Notes under the pieces: generated by a model
What the model was told of the DNA's origin: nothing
Seen by the model: the letters and a program-made list of their open reading frames with translations, nothing else
Databases searched by the model: none
Assembly (NCBI GenBank): GCA_946186185.1
Contig: CAMHMJ010000006.1
Location: 44,939 to 108,938 of the forward strand
Length of the DNA: 64,000 nt
Direction: 5' to 3'
Source of the DNA: an uncultured Treponema sp.
Lineage (GTDB): Bacteria > Spirochaetota > Spirochaetia > Treponematales > Treponemataceae
Shown here: piece after piece, positions 8,225 through 16,733 of the stretch
Layout of the letters: the number at the start of each line of letters is the position of its first letter
Numbering within the stretch: position 1 is the stretch's first letter
Translations under genes and position numbers: made by a program

Positions 8225-9670
8225 CTAGAGTTCCGGATGGCGGTCAAAATATGAGTTGGTTTCTTTTGCTGCGATGCCGCTCAATACGATGAGGGCGATA
8301 CAGTTTGGAATTGCCATAAGACCGTTTGTGATGTCGGCGATTGTCCATACAGCGCTGATTGTCATGTAAGGTCCGATGAATACTGCAACGATGTAGAGAA
8401 TTCTGTAAATCATTACCAGCTTCATTTTTCCGTTTGAAAGGTATTCAAGACAGCGTTCTGAGTAGTAGTCCCAGCCCAGGATTGTAGTGAAAGCAAAGAA
8501 GATAAGACAGAGCATCAGGAGAAACTGAACAGAGTGACCGTCACCGCCCAGAACCTTTGAGAAGGCAGTTGAAGTGATTGCAACGCCCTTGAGATCTCCG
8601 ATTCCAGCTGCGTCGCTTCCTGTAAAGAAGGCGATTACGATTGCAAGACCGGTCATTGTACAAACGATGATTGTGTCGATGAAGGTTCCTGTCATTGAAA
8701 CAAGCCCCTGAGCAACCGGTTCTTCAACCTTTGCTGAAGATGCGGCGATAGCGGCAGAACCGAGACCTGCTTCGTTACTGAAGATACCTCGGGCAACACC
8801 CTTCTGCATTGCGTCTGTCATTGCCTTTAATGTGAAGCCCATTGCACCGCCTGCTACAGCCTTAAAGCCGAAGGCGCTCTTGATGATTGCTGCGAAAGCC
8901 TGTGGAATCAGGGTTGCGTTCATTACGATTACGGTAATTCCAAGGAATACGTAGATGATTGCCATGAAAGGAACGATAACCTGAGCAACCTTAGAGATTC
9001 GTTTAAGACCTCCGATGATTACAAGGGCTGCACAAACTGTAACGATGATGCCTGCGATTACTGTTGCGTAAGAATATGAGTTGGTTCCGATTGAGAACAT
9101 GATGTGTGCGTTTTCCGGGTCAAAGGCATTGTTTACGGCAGAGGTGATACCGTTGATCTGTGTCATGGTTCCGATACCAAGAAGACCTGCTGCAACACCG
9201 AAAATTGCAAAAAGAACTGCAAGCCACTTGAAGTTTTTACCGGTTCTTTCTTTCATACCTTTTTCGATTGTGTAGAAAGGTCCGCCTAAAATTGTACCGT
9301 CTGCTTTTACTTCACGATATTTTACGGAAAGCATACATTCTGCGAATTTTGTTGCGATTCCAAGAAGAGCTGCAATCCACATCCAGAAGAGCGCTCCAGG
9401 TCCGCCGGCAGAAATTGCAGTTGCAACTCCGACGATGTTTCCGGTTCCGATTGTTGCAGAGAGAGCTGTACAGAGAGCACCGAAGCTTGAAACTTCTCCG
9501 TCTACGTTACCTTCGTTTTTTTTGAAGATTGATTGTAATGCAAGACCGAGCTTTCTGAACTGAAGGCCTTTAAGTTTGATTGTCAGGATGAGACCTGTAA
9601 CAAGAATGAGGATGATTGTTGGGAGACCCCATACGATATCATCGATTTTTCCAAGAATTGTGTCGAACAT
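8225..9670 (-). CDS. Sodium:alanine/glycine symporter (AGCS family)
   Basis: Inner-membrane importer of alanine or glycine with Na+. The family signature ATIGTGNIVGVATAISAGGP is near residue 73, followed by ALFWMWIAALLGIATKFAE. About ten hydrophobic segments are spread over 481 residues, the normal AGCS length. AAGGATT precedes the ATG. A glycine riboswitch with a following terminator sits in the 5' leader (see 9686-9862), so expression should respond to intracellular glycine and the natural substrate is likely glycine or a close analogue. An intrinsic terminator follows the gene, which makes it monocistronic. Confidence 0.93.
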   Translation of the reverse strand: MFDTILGKIDDIVWGLPTIILILVTGLILTIKLKGLQFRKLGLALQSIFKKNEGNVDGEVSSFGALCTALSATIGTGNIVGVATAISAGGPGALFWMWIAALLGIATKFAECMLSVKYREVKADGTILGGPFYTIEKGMKERTGKNFKWLAVLFAIFGVAAGLLGIGTMTQINGITSAVNNAFDPENAHIMFSIGTNSYSYATVIAGIIVTVCAALVIIGGLKRISKVAQVIVPFMAIIYVFLGITVIVMNATLIPQAFAAIIKSAFGFKAVAGGAMGFTLKAMTDAMQKGVARGIFSNEAGLGSAAIAASSAKVEEPVAQGLVSMTGTFIDTIIVCTMTGLAIVIAFFTGSDAAGIGDLKGVAITSTAFSKVLGGDGHSVQFLLMLCLIFFAFTTILGWDYYSERCLEYLSNGKMKLVMIYRILYIVAVFIGPYMTISAVWTIADITNGLMAIPNCIALIVLSGIAAKETNSYFDRHPEL

Positions 9671-9697
9671 GATTTAATCCTTAGAGAAGAAAAAATA

Positions 9698-9726
9698 AGA
9701 GCCCGTAAGGCTATGCTTAGGGCTCT
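9698..9726 (-). terminator. Riboswitch expression-platform terminator
   Basis: AGAGCCC (9698-9704) pairs with GGGCTCT (9720-9726); on the minus strand the stem is followed by a T-rich run. It lies between the glycine aptamer and the symporter start, so it is the expected switch point. Confidence 0.75.
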
Positions 9727-9751
9727 CCAAAGAGTCGAACAGACTTTTTTT

Positions 9752-9886
9752 ATTTACCCTGTCCATTTGCCTGAGATATCGGTTTCGCGCCGGAATAATT
9801 CCGGGTTTGAAGCTTTAACCCTTCGGCGCCCTGCGTCATTGCAGAGACTCTCCAGAGAACTGCTGAATCGACAACGTCTATCACCA
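9752..9886 (-). promoter_or_regulatory. Glycine riboswitch aptamer upstream of the AGCS symporter
   Basis: The minus strand carries the three conserved glycine-aptamer blocks in order: TTCTCTGGAGAGTCTCTG (near 9843-9860), GCGCCGAAGGGTTAAAGC (9811-9828) and ATCTCAGGCAAATGGACAGG (near 9758-9778). Only one full aptamer is seen, so it is a singlet type; a partial 'GACTCTTTGGAGAG' just downstream may be the ghost-aptamer stem or part of an antiterminator. Glycine riboswitches of this class commonly control AGCS symporters. A minus-strand TATAAT lies at 9890-9895 just upstream. Whether glycine turns the gene on or off was not worked out. Confidence 0.9.
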
Positions 9887-9937
9887 GCAATTATAAGTTA
9901 TCATTTAAATAATTAAGTTTCAAGAACTGAAAACTCG

Positions 9938-9946
9938 TGGTATAAT
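9938..9946 (+). promoter_or_regulatory. Extended -10 for the GGDEF/EAL gene
   Basis: TG-G-TATAAT about 25 bases before the start codon. The same TGGTATAAT occurs at 28326 and, on the minus strand, upstream of 35291. Confidence 0.65.
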
Positions 9947-9971
9947 ATCGTAGTTTATTTTCGAGGTGTTT

Positions 9972-12584
9972 ATGGGAAATTCAGCTTTGCTTCTGGTTTA
10001 CAATTCAGATTTTTTACAAAAAGTTTTTTCTGATAAGCAGATTACCGATATCTACGAAGTTATTTTTTCCACTCCTGACGGATTTGAGAACGTAAAGCTG
10101 AAAAATCAGGGGCGCTTCATTTTCCTGATTCTCGACGAGAATTTTGCAAATGATGAAAGCCTTAAAGCCACCCGTCTTCTTGACCTTCCTACCATTGTAG
10201 TTTCCGAGCAGCTTTCAGAAAGCCAGCAGATTCTTCTATATGAAAGCCAGGTGGACGACATCATTGAAAATGTAACCCGTCCCCAGATTCTTCTTCATAA
10301 GCTTGAAAATTTGAGGCATAAATATTATTCACTGCATCAGAAGCTTGCGGCCGTGGAAATTGAAATTGCGGAGGAAGCAAAGCGTTTTACAAAGCATGAT
10401 GAAAAGAGCGGCCTTTCAACGCTTGATGGCTTTAAGGAGCAGGCGGAAAAACTTCTAACGGAAAACTATTGTTCCTCAGCGGATGGCGGCGGTTCTGGTG
10501 CAGCGGATGGCACGGTTCCTCAAAAACAATATATAATCTGTCACTTTGATATTGACCGTTTTAAGGTATTCAATGAGCTTTACGGTTTTTCCGGCGGAGA
10601 CAAGCTTTTAAATATAATCGGAACTGAAATAAAAAAGCGGCTAAAACCGGGAGAATGTGCCGGAAGAATCAGGGCCGACCATTTTATTATATGCGTGCAA
10701 AAAGGCAACCTGAACTACGACGAGTTTTGTGCCTACTATTCGGATTACCTTTCTTCTTTTTACCCGGATTTTTATTTTAATGTCCGGCTGGGTATTTTTG
10801 ACATAGAAAGCGTTACCTCAGATAAAATAAACATCAATTTATTTATTCAGAATTCCCATCTTGCTCTTTTGAGCCTTAAAGGTGATTTTTCAAAAAAATA
10901 CGCGGTTTACACAGAAGAAATGAGTTCCGCTCTAAAGGAAGAGCAGGAGCTTATCAGTGACATGGTGGAAGCCCTTGAGAACGGGGACTTTAAGGTGTGG
11001 ATGCAGCCGCAGTACGATTATTCGGAGGATGTGCTTACTGGGGCTGAGGCACTTGTCCGCTGGCATCATCCCAAGAAGGGGCTTATTCCGCCTTCAAAAT
11101 TCGTTCCTGTTTTTGAATACAACGGCTTTATTTCCCGGCTTGACGAATATGTGTGGGATAAAACCTGTTCTCTGGTTAAGGAATGGATTGACAAGGGCTT
11201 GAATCCGGTTCCGGTTTCGGTGAATATTTCACGACGGGACATCAACAACAAGGATGTGGTTTCCCATTTTAAAAGTCTTCTTGAAAAATATTCCCTGAAT
11301 CCAAAGGATCTGCGGCTTGAAATTACCGAGTCTGCCTACATGGAAAATCCGCGGCTTTTGATAAATGTGGTTAAGGAACTTCAGAAGGCCGGTTTTGTAA
11401 TCGAAATGGACGATTTTGGTTCCGGTTATTCATCTTTGAACACCTTAAAAGACGTTCCGGTTGATGTTCTGAAGCTTGACATGAAGTTTATTCTGGACGA
11501 GAACAATAATCCGGTTACTTCAGAAAACGGGGCTTCAAAAAGCGGAAATATTCTGAGCTCCGTTGTCAGGATGGCAAACTGGCTTCGTCTTCCGGTAATT
11601 GCCGAGGGAATTGAAACCAAGGAGCAGGCCGAATATTTAAAGAGCATCGGCTGTTTCAATATGCAGGGCTATTACTTTGCAAAGCCGATGCCGCCGGAGG
11701 AATACGAAAAGCTTCTGGAAACCATACCTGTGGTTCAGGCGGAAGATGCCGTTCTTGGCTCGGATAATGATAAGCCCCTGGACTATCTTGATGCAACTGT
11801 GCAGACTACGCTTTTATTCAACAGCTTTGTGGGCGGAGCTGCGATTATTGAATGGACTGGAGCGACGGTTGAAGCCCTCCGCTTAAATGACCAGTATTTT
11901 GAGGAGCTGGGAACTACCAGGGCGGATTATTCTGGGGTTCAGCAGAATCTTTTGAACCGCATGGACTGGGCAAGCCGTTCCGTTTTCCTTACAAATCTTT
12001 CTGAGGCTTCAAGACTGGGGCGCCCTTCTTTCTGTGAAGTAAAGTGTAATCCGATTTATCCGGGACAGAAGCCCTTCTGGCTCAGAATGCGGATCCGGCA
12101 CCTGACTAAAACCGTCACCAGCGATATTTTCTTCCTTGCGGTAGATAATATTGATTTCAGAATGCACCTTCTTGAACTGAATACCACCCTTTCCGAGCAG
12201 CTTGCGGGAATTATGGAAACTGTTCCCTGCGGAATAATTTCTGCGGTTTACGACCGGGTGAGCGATAATATTTCAATTTCCTATCTGAATGAAAAATGTG
12301 CCCGGATTTTTGGCTGCCAGCCCGGGGAGTTCAGGGTACGAATGCACGATAATCCTTTCTCAATTTTTGACAGGGAAGAGCAGGCGGAAAAACTAAAACT
12401 CATGAAAGAATTCCTGGTTTCCGGAAGAGAGGAGTACCGTTCCACCTTTACCGTAAAGGTTCCGGCAGAAGGCGGAGAGAACTCTGTAACCAAGCAGGTT
12501 TCGGTTATCATCAAGGTTTCCATGAGAAGCGACGGCCTGCAGAATGTAAGCCTTGCCTTTATCGACCTGAGCGAAAAGAATTAA
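9972..12584 (+). CDS. Cyclic-di-GMP phosphodiesterase with degenerate GGDEF, EAL and PAS-like domains
   Basis: Predicted cytoplasmic enzyme that hydrolyses cyclic di-GMP. Residues ~1-120 look like a receiver-type fold but without clear phosphoacceptor context. Residues ~150-310 are a GGDEF domain in which the active-site motif is RADHF, so cyclase activity should be absent. Residues ~325-585 form an EAL domain with EALVRW, SVNISRRD, LEITESAY, DDFGSGYSSL and AEGIETKEQ all kept, so hydrolysis is likely. Two PAS-like regions follow (~600-730 and ~745-870). A Gly/Ser-rich insert (SSADGGGSGAADG) sits before the GGDEF domain. GAGGTG precedes the ATG at 9972; a GTG six bases upstream is less likely. 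No membrane segments. Confidence 0.88.
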   Translation: MGNSALLLVYNSDFLQKVFSDKQITDIYEVIFSTPDGFENVKLKNQGRFIFLILDENFANDESLKATRLLDLPTIVVSEQLSESQQILLYESQVDDIIENVTRPQILLHKLENLRHKYYSLHQKLAAVEIEIAEEAKRFTKHDEKSGLSTLDGFKEQAEKLLTENYCSSADGGGSGAADGTVPQKQYIICHFDIDRFKVFNELYGFSGGDKLLNIIGTEIKKRLKPGECAGRIRADHFIICVQKGNLNYDEFCAYYSDYLSSFYPDFYFNVRLGIFDIESVTSDKININLFIQNSHLALLSLKGDFSKKYAVYTEEMSSALKEEQELISDMVEALENGDFKVWMQPQYDYSEDVLTGAEALVRWHHPKKGLIPPSKFVPVFEYNGFISRLDEYVWDKTCSLVKEWIDKGLNPVPVSVNISRRDINNKDVVSHFKSLLEKYSLNPKDLRLEITESAYMENPRLLINVVKELQKAGFVIEMDDFGSGYSSLNTLKDVPVDVLKLDMKFILDENNNPVTSENGASKSGNILSSVVRMANWLRLPVIAEGIETKEQAEYLKSIGCFNMQGYYFAKPMPPEEYEKLLETIPVVQAEDAVLGSDNDKPLDYLDATVQTTLLFNSFVGGAAIIEWTGATVEALRLNDQYFEELGTTRADYSGVQQNLLNRMDWASRSVFLTNLSEASRLGRPSFCEVKCNPIYPGQKPFWLRMRIRHLTKTVTSDIFFLAVDNIDFRMHLLELNTTLSEQLAGIMETVPCGIISAVYDRVSDNISISYLNEKCARIFGCQPGEFRVRMHDNPFSIFDREEQAEKLKLMKEFLVSGREEYRSTFTVKVPAEGGENSVTKQVSVIIKVSMRSDGLQNVSLAFIDLSEKN

Positions 12585-12650
12585 AACTGTAAGCAGCGGG
12601 CGGCTTTAAGCGATAATTTGTCTGCGGGAGTTTTGTGTTTTCCGGACCTG

Positions 12651-14345
12651 TTAAAACGGTGCCCGGCTTTCAAAGGTCATGCGCTCTTTTGTTACCGGGT
12701 GGGTGAAGCTTAAAAGTGTTGCGTGGAGCAGAAGCCGTTCTCCCTCTTTGCAGCTTCCGTACAGGGTGTCGCCGATTATGGGATGGTTCAGACCGTGAGA
12801 ATCTGCGCTTGCAAGCCGAAGCTGGTGGGTTCTTCCGGTGTGGGGAATGAACCTCATGCGGATTACGGGAACTGTTTCTCCGTCCGGGGCGATGTAAACC
12901 TCGTCCTTTGTTTTTTCGATTTTTATAAACTCTGTTACAGCCTTTTTACCGTAAACCTCGTCCCAGATCTGATGAGGCCTGTTTTCAAGGTCAACCCGGA
13001 AGTAAAGCTCCATGGTGCCGTGGTCCGGGATGCCGGAGGAATTTATTGAATTAAAACCGGTCTTGTCCTGCTCCTGAGGTAGTTTCTGGGTGCCGTGTTC
13101 CGTTTCTGCTGAATTCCCGGCTGATTCGGCGCAATTCAGGGGTTGCTCCAAAGTGCAGTTGTTCGCTCTGCCGTCTGTCCCTGGACGGACTCGTGCGTCC
13201 AGCAGGGCTTCGTATTCCTTGCAGGTTTCCCGGTTTTCAAACTGACGGTTTAATTCCCGGTGGGCTTCTCTGGTGAGGGCTAAAACCATAATTCCGCTGG
13301 TTTCCATATCCAGGCGGTGAACGGCAGGCTGCTCTATACATTCCGGAAAGAGCTTTTTGAGCCGGGAGGTAACGCAGTCCTGTTTGTCCGAAGTCCTTCC
13401 CGGTACGCTCAAAAGGCCGCTCTGTTTGTTGATGACCACTATGTCCCTATCCCGGTAAAGAATTTCCAGTCCCAGCATGGAAGGAAGAATCAGGCCACAG
13501 CGTTCGTCGCAGGGCGGGTAGGTTTTCAGAGGAGTCCTGTTTGCATTTTCTTTTCCGTAGTAAATTTCTGCCATGCTCTGAATGTTCAGGTTCAGGCTGA
13601 AGGCTTTCTGAAGAAGCTTTGGGGCAGCACAGTCCCCGGTTCCCGTTGGAGGAAGCTTTGTTTCTGGAGTTTTAAAAGCCGGAGAAGTGGCTGAAGTCCC
13701 GTCTTGAGTAAACTTAACTTCGCTGCTCAGGAAAACCTGCCTGGCGTCGGAAGCGCTTGAAATGCCGGAGTCCGTATTTTTAATCACCGTCCAGGCTTTT
13801 CCTTTCATAATTTGATTCAGTGAAATGGTATGGCCGGAAATAGTCTTAAAATTGTAAAGTGAATAGACTTTTTTTAAGGATTCCGAAGTTAATGAAAGGC
13901 GTTTTTGAGCCAGCTCCCGTTCTTCTTCTCCCATGTTCTGGTATTTTCCGCTTTTCAGGCGGCGGCTTTCCTTGAGGGCGTTTATTTTTTCGGTTAATAC
14001 ATGAATTTCCCTGTCGTTTTCATCCAGGGCAGCGTTTATTTCCTTCTGGGAAACTATAGGTTCGGCGTAATAAAAATCTGCACCTTTAAAAAGCGGGTCT
14101 TCCTTTATTTTTTCGTAAAAATCTTTGGAAAACTCCAGGTACCTTGAAATTCCTGACACCGTAACGATAATGCATTTTCTGCCGTCAGGAAGAAAACCCG
14201 TCAGGGCGCCCAGCATGATGCCGTTTCCGCTTCTTTCCCGGCTTTCTTTTCCGGAAAGTAAGAGGCGGACTGTGCCGTCATCAAGGAAGTCGGCAAGCTT
14301 TTTGCAGACTTCCTCTGCTTCTTCCTGAGAAAATGGTGGAAACAT
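12651..14345 (-). CDS. RluA-family pseudouridine synthase with long N-terminal extension
   Basis: Converts uridine to pseudouridine in rRNA or tRNA. The catalytic motif AVHRLDMETSGIMVLALT contains the essential Asp; upstream is VVINKQSGLLSVPG, and downstream HTGRTHQLRLASA and HPIIGDTLYG. The synthase part starts near residue 290. The first ~280 residues have a conserved-looking N-terminal block (GALTGFLPDGRKCIIVTVSG) and a coiled coil (~150-190), as in the ~550-residue subgroup of RluA proteins. Two Ser/Thr/Gly/Pro-rich inserts (about 13625-13700 and 13030-13160) interrupt the fold. The ATG at 14345 has GGCAGGAG upstream; the ATG at 14363 does not. Target base unknown. Confidence 0.87.
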   Translation of the reverse strand: MFPPFSQEEAEEVCKKLADFLDDGTVRLLLSGKESRERSGNGIMLGALTGFLPDGRKCIIVTVSGISRYLEFSKDFYEKIKEDPLFKGADFYYAEPIVSQKEINAALDENDREIHVLTEKINALKESRRLKSGKYQNMGEEERELAQKRLSLTSESLKKVYSLYNFKTISGHTISLNQIMKGKAWTVIKNTDSGISSASDARQVFLSSEVKFTQDGTSATSPAFKTPETKLPPTGTGDCAAPKLLQKAFSLNLNIQSMAEIYYGKENANRTPLKTYPPCDERCGLILPSMLGLEILYRDRDIVVINKQSGLLSVPGRTSDKQDCVTSRLKKLFPECIEQPAVHRLDMETSGIMVLALTREAHRELNRQFENRETCKEYEALLDARVRPGTDGRANNCTLEQPLNCAESAGNSAETEHGTQKLPQEQDKTGFNSINSSGIPDHGTMELYFRVDLENRPHQIWDEVYGKKAVTEFIKIEKTKDEVYIAPDGETVPVIRMRFIPHTGRTHQLRLASADSHGLNHPIIGDTLYGSCKEGERLLLHATLLSFTHPVTKERMTFESRAPF

Positions 14346-14383
14346 CTGTAAAACTCCTGCCAATAAAATCCGGCTTTCAAATA

Positions 14384-15112
14384 TTAAAATCCGCGGATTT
14401 CTACGGTTCCGTCTTCCTTTGCGATAAAGGCTTTCGGTGTGTTTTTTGTGAAGAAACCGGCTTCTACAACACCCGTGATGCTGTTAATAAAATCCTCGTA
14501 TTCCTTTGGATTAACAGGTTTTTCCCACAGAAGGTCGATAATCTGGTTTCCGTTGTCGGTGATTACAGGGCCGCATTTTCTGACACCCTCGCGGATTATA
14601 ACCTTTGCGCCGGTTTTTTCAAGGGCTTTCTTAATCGGAACATAGGCTTCCGGAATGATTTCTACAGGGAGCGGGAACTTTGTGCCCAGGGTTTTTACGG
14701 CTTTTGAGCTGTCTGCAACGATTACAAAAATCTTAGAATTGTAGGCAACGATTTTTTCACGCAAAAGAGCAGCTCCGCCTCCCTTTATGAGGTTCGATTC
14801 TTCGTCGATTTCGTCTGCGCCGTCAATGGCAAGATCAAGGGTTCCGTCAATTACTCTGTCTCTGAAGGAGTAAACCGGAACTCCCCAGTCGATGCAGGCA
14901 TTTTCAGTCTGGAAGCTGGTTGCAACCGCCTTAATGTCCTTAAGACGACCATCAGCGATGTATTCGCTCAGGCGTTTTACGGCAGGAAGGGCTGTAGAGC
15001 CGGTTCCAAGTCCGATTTTCATTCCGCTGAAAATAAGACCTTTTTCAACAAGGGTATCGATTGCAGTGCAGGCTGCAAGCTCCTTCTGTTCTTTCTGTGA
15101 TAACTGTGCCAT
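14384..15112 (-). CDS. rpiA: Ribose-5-phosphate isomerase A
   Basis: Interconverts ribose 5-phosphate and ribulose 5-phosphate in the non-oxidative pentose phosphate pathway. Family motifs: GLGTGSTALPAV near residue 35, the active-site block LDLAIDGADEIDEESNLIKGGGAALLREKIVA near 90-120 with catalytic Asp and Lys, and PVEIIPEAY near 150. Length 242 is normal. AGAGGA lies upstream of the ATG. It lies between aroDE-like and RluA genes on the same strand, with a 73-base gap from the former and a 38-base gap to the latter, so a shared transcript is plausible. Confidence 0.95.
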   Translation of the reverse strand: MAQLSQKEQKELAACTAIDTLVEKGLIFSGMKIGLGTGSTALPAVKRLSEYIADGRLKDIKAVATSFQTENACIDWGVPVYSFRDRVIDGTLDLAIDGADEIDEESNLIKGGGAALLREKIVAYNSKIFVIVADSSKAVKTLGTKFPLPVEIIPEAYVPIKKALEKTGAKVIIREGVRKCGPVITDNGNQIIDLLWEKPVNPKEYEDFINSITGVVEAGFFTKNTPKAFIAKEDGTVEIRGF

Positions 15113-15185
15113 TTTATTCCTCTTTCAAGTATAAGTTTTATCATTAAAATCTGCCTTAAGGATTTCCTCTGCCGCAGACACTTTT

Positions 15186-16712
15186 TTATCTGTATAATTT
15201 ATTTGTCAGGTTGGAGCTTTCGTAGTCTTCTCCGGTAAAATGTTTGAACTGCCTGTAACTCTGATATTTAAGCATCTGAAGACCGTTTGAAACCTTGCAG
15301 CCCACGTTCAGCGCAACCTTCATGAGTGCAGTCTGTTCCGGGGAGTAGACGATGTCAAAAACTGTTTCATGTCCCTTGAAGGTATAGAACCAGATGGGAT
15401 TATTTTCCTTTGAAGGCTCGTCGTGGTTGTTCATTCCCACATTTGTTGTCTGAATAATGATGTCCGAATATTTTTCCAGTAAGGTTACGCTTTCGATTCC
15501 CAGAGGCGCGCAGGGAAAACCGAATCTGTCCCCAAGAAGCTTGGCGTTCACCTGATTGCGGTTAAAGATGCAGGCCTTTCCCCCCATCAGCTTTATTACA
15601 TAGGCGATTGCGGCGGCGGCAGCACCGGCTCCAATTATTGCCACCTTTCGTTTGTGAAGCTTCTGGAATCCGATGAACTGGGTGAAGGCCTGATGGAAAC
15701 CGTAAACCGCGGTCTGATAGCAGACCCAGCGGGTGTTTTTCCTGATAATTGTGTTGGCAGAATTGATTTCTGCCGCTTCACTGTCCAGCTCCTCTATGTT
15801 GTACAGAATTTCTTTGTTAAACGGATAGGCGATGGAAAGTCCCTGAATCCCGACGTTCTCTGCAAACTGAAGGCTTTCTGCAATGGAAGTGGAGTGAAGG
15901 GGAATAAAGACCTTGTTCATTCCGTGGGAGCGGAAGCCTGCGTTCTGAAGAAGAATTGAATTTGAAGAGCGGAGGGGATTTCCAGTTATGGCAAAAATGT
16001 CCGTATCTTCATTTATTGCCCGGAAATTATAGATTTCATTCAGGGTAACCGGGTCTAATAGTCCGGAGCTGATAAGGTTTCCGGCAGTTTCCTTTGGAGA
16101 AGTGTAGGTGATGCAGGAGTTCAGCTTTGCGCTTAAAATTCTGGAAGGAATTCCCAGGGTTCCCGTTGCTGTAAGAATGTGTTCAAAATCGTTGAACCGT
16201 TCTCCTTCCTTAAAAAGGTTGGTTACATCGGAAAGAGTGTGTGGGGTCTGCACGATCTTTGGAATTTCGTAGCCGGTTTTCCGCATGGAATAACAGTGCT
16301 CACGAATATTTGTCAGCGGTCCTTCAAGATGATAGAGGCTTCTGATGATTTTTACGCCGAAGGCAAGGGCTGCGTCTTCAAGTCCCGGAATGTGAAAGTC
16401 GTCTTCAAAATCAACATAGGCAAAGTTCTTGGATGGATTTCTGTCTGCAAAAGCAAGAGCCCGGGCAAAAAGGGCAGTGCGGGAAAATTCACTTGAATTG
16501 AACTTTCCGCCGTCTGCAAGCCGCCGGATTGAAAGAATACATGGAATTCTTATCATGGACGGGAATTTTCTTACTTCAAGCTGCTCGTCTTCTGTAAGAA
16601 AATCTACCCTCAGCTCTGCAATGTCAACATATTTTGCGTACCGTTCGCAGAGCTCTGCATTTTCTTTGAGTGTCTGACAGGTGAGGGTAAGACAGATAAG
16701 GGATTTTACCAT
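15186..16712 (-). CDS. 3-dehydroquinate dehydratase (type I) fused to shikimate dehydrogenase-like domain
   Basis: Predicted bifunctional enzyme of the shikimate pathway. Residues ~1-215 are type I dehydroquinase: IAELRVDFL near 32, the catalytic His in IRSLYHLEGP near 147 and the Schiff-base Lys in IPKIVQTP near 172. Residues ~235-508 are a shikimate dehydrogenase fold with NADP-binding KVAIIGAGAAAAAIAY and the C-terminal GLQMLKYQSYRQFKHFTG. In that half key residues differ: the H-S-x-S-P motif reads SSNSI and the N-T-D motif with the catalytic Asp reads QTA. The Lys of GLSIAYPFNK is retained. The reductase activity is therefore doubtful. AGGGA precedes the ATG. Confidence 0.85.
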   Translation of the reverse strand: MVKSLICLTLTCQTLKENAELCERYAKYVDIAELRVDFLTEDEQLEVRKFPSMIRIPCILSIRRLADGGKFNSSEFSRTALFARALAFADRNPSKNFAYVDFEDDFHIPGLEDAALAFGVKIIRSLYHLEGPLTNIREHCYSMRKTGYEIPKIVQTPHTLSDVTNLFKEGERFNDFEHILTATGTLGIPSRILSAKLNSCITYTSPKETAGNLISSGLLDPVTLNEIYNFRAINEDTDIFAITGNPLRSSNSILLQNAGFRSHGMNKVFIPLHSTSIAESLQFAENVGIQGLSIAYPFNKEILYNIEELDSEAAEINSANTIIRKNTRWVCYQTAVYGFHQAFTQFIGFQKLHKRKVAIIGAGAAAAAIAYVIKLMGGKACIFNRNQVNAKLLGDRFGFPCAPLGIESVTLLEKYSDIIIQTTNVGMNNHDEPSKENNPIWFYTFKGHETVFDIVYSPEQTALMKVALNVGCKVSNGLQMLKYQSYRQFKHFTGEDYESSNLTNKLYR

Positions 16713-16733
16713 AAGAAACTTTCCCTAAAAAAA

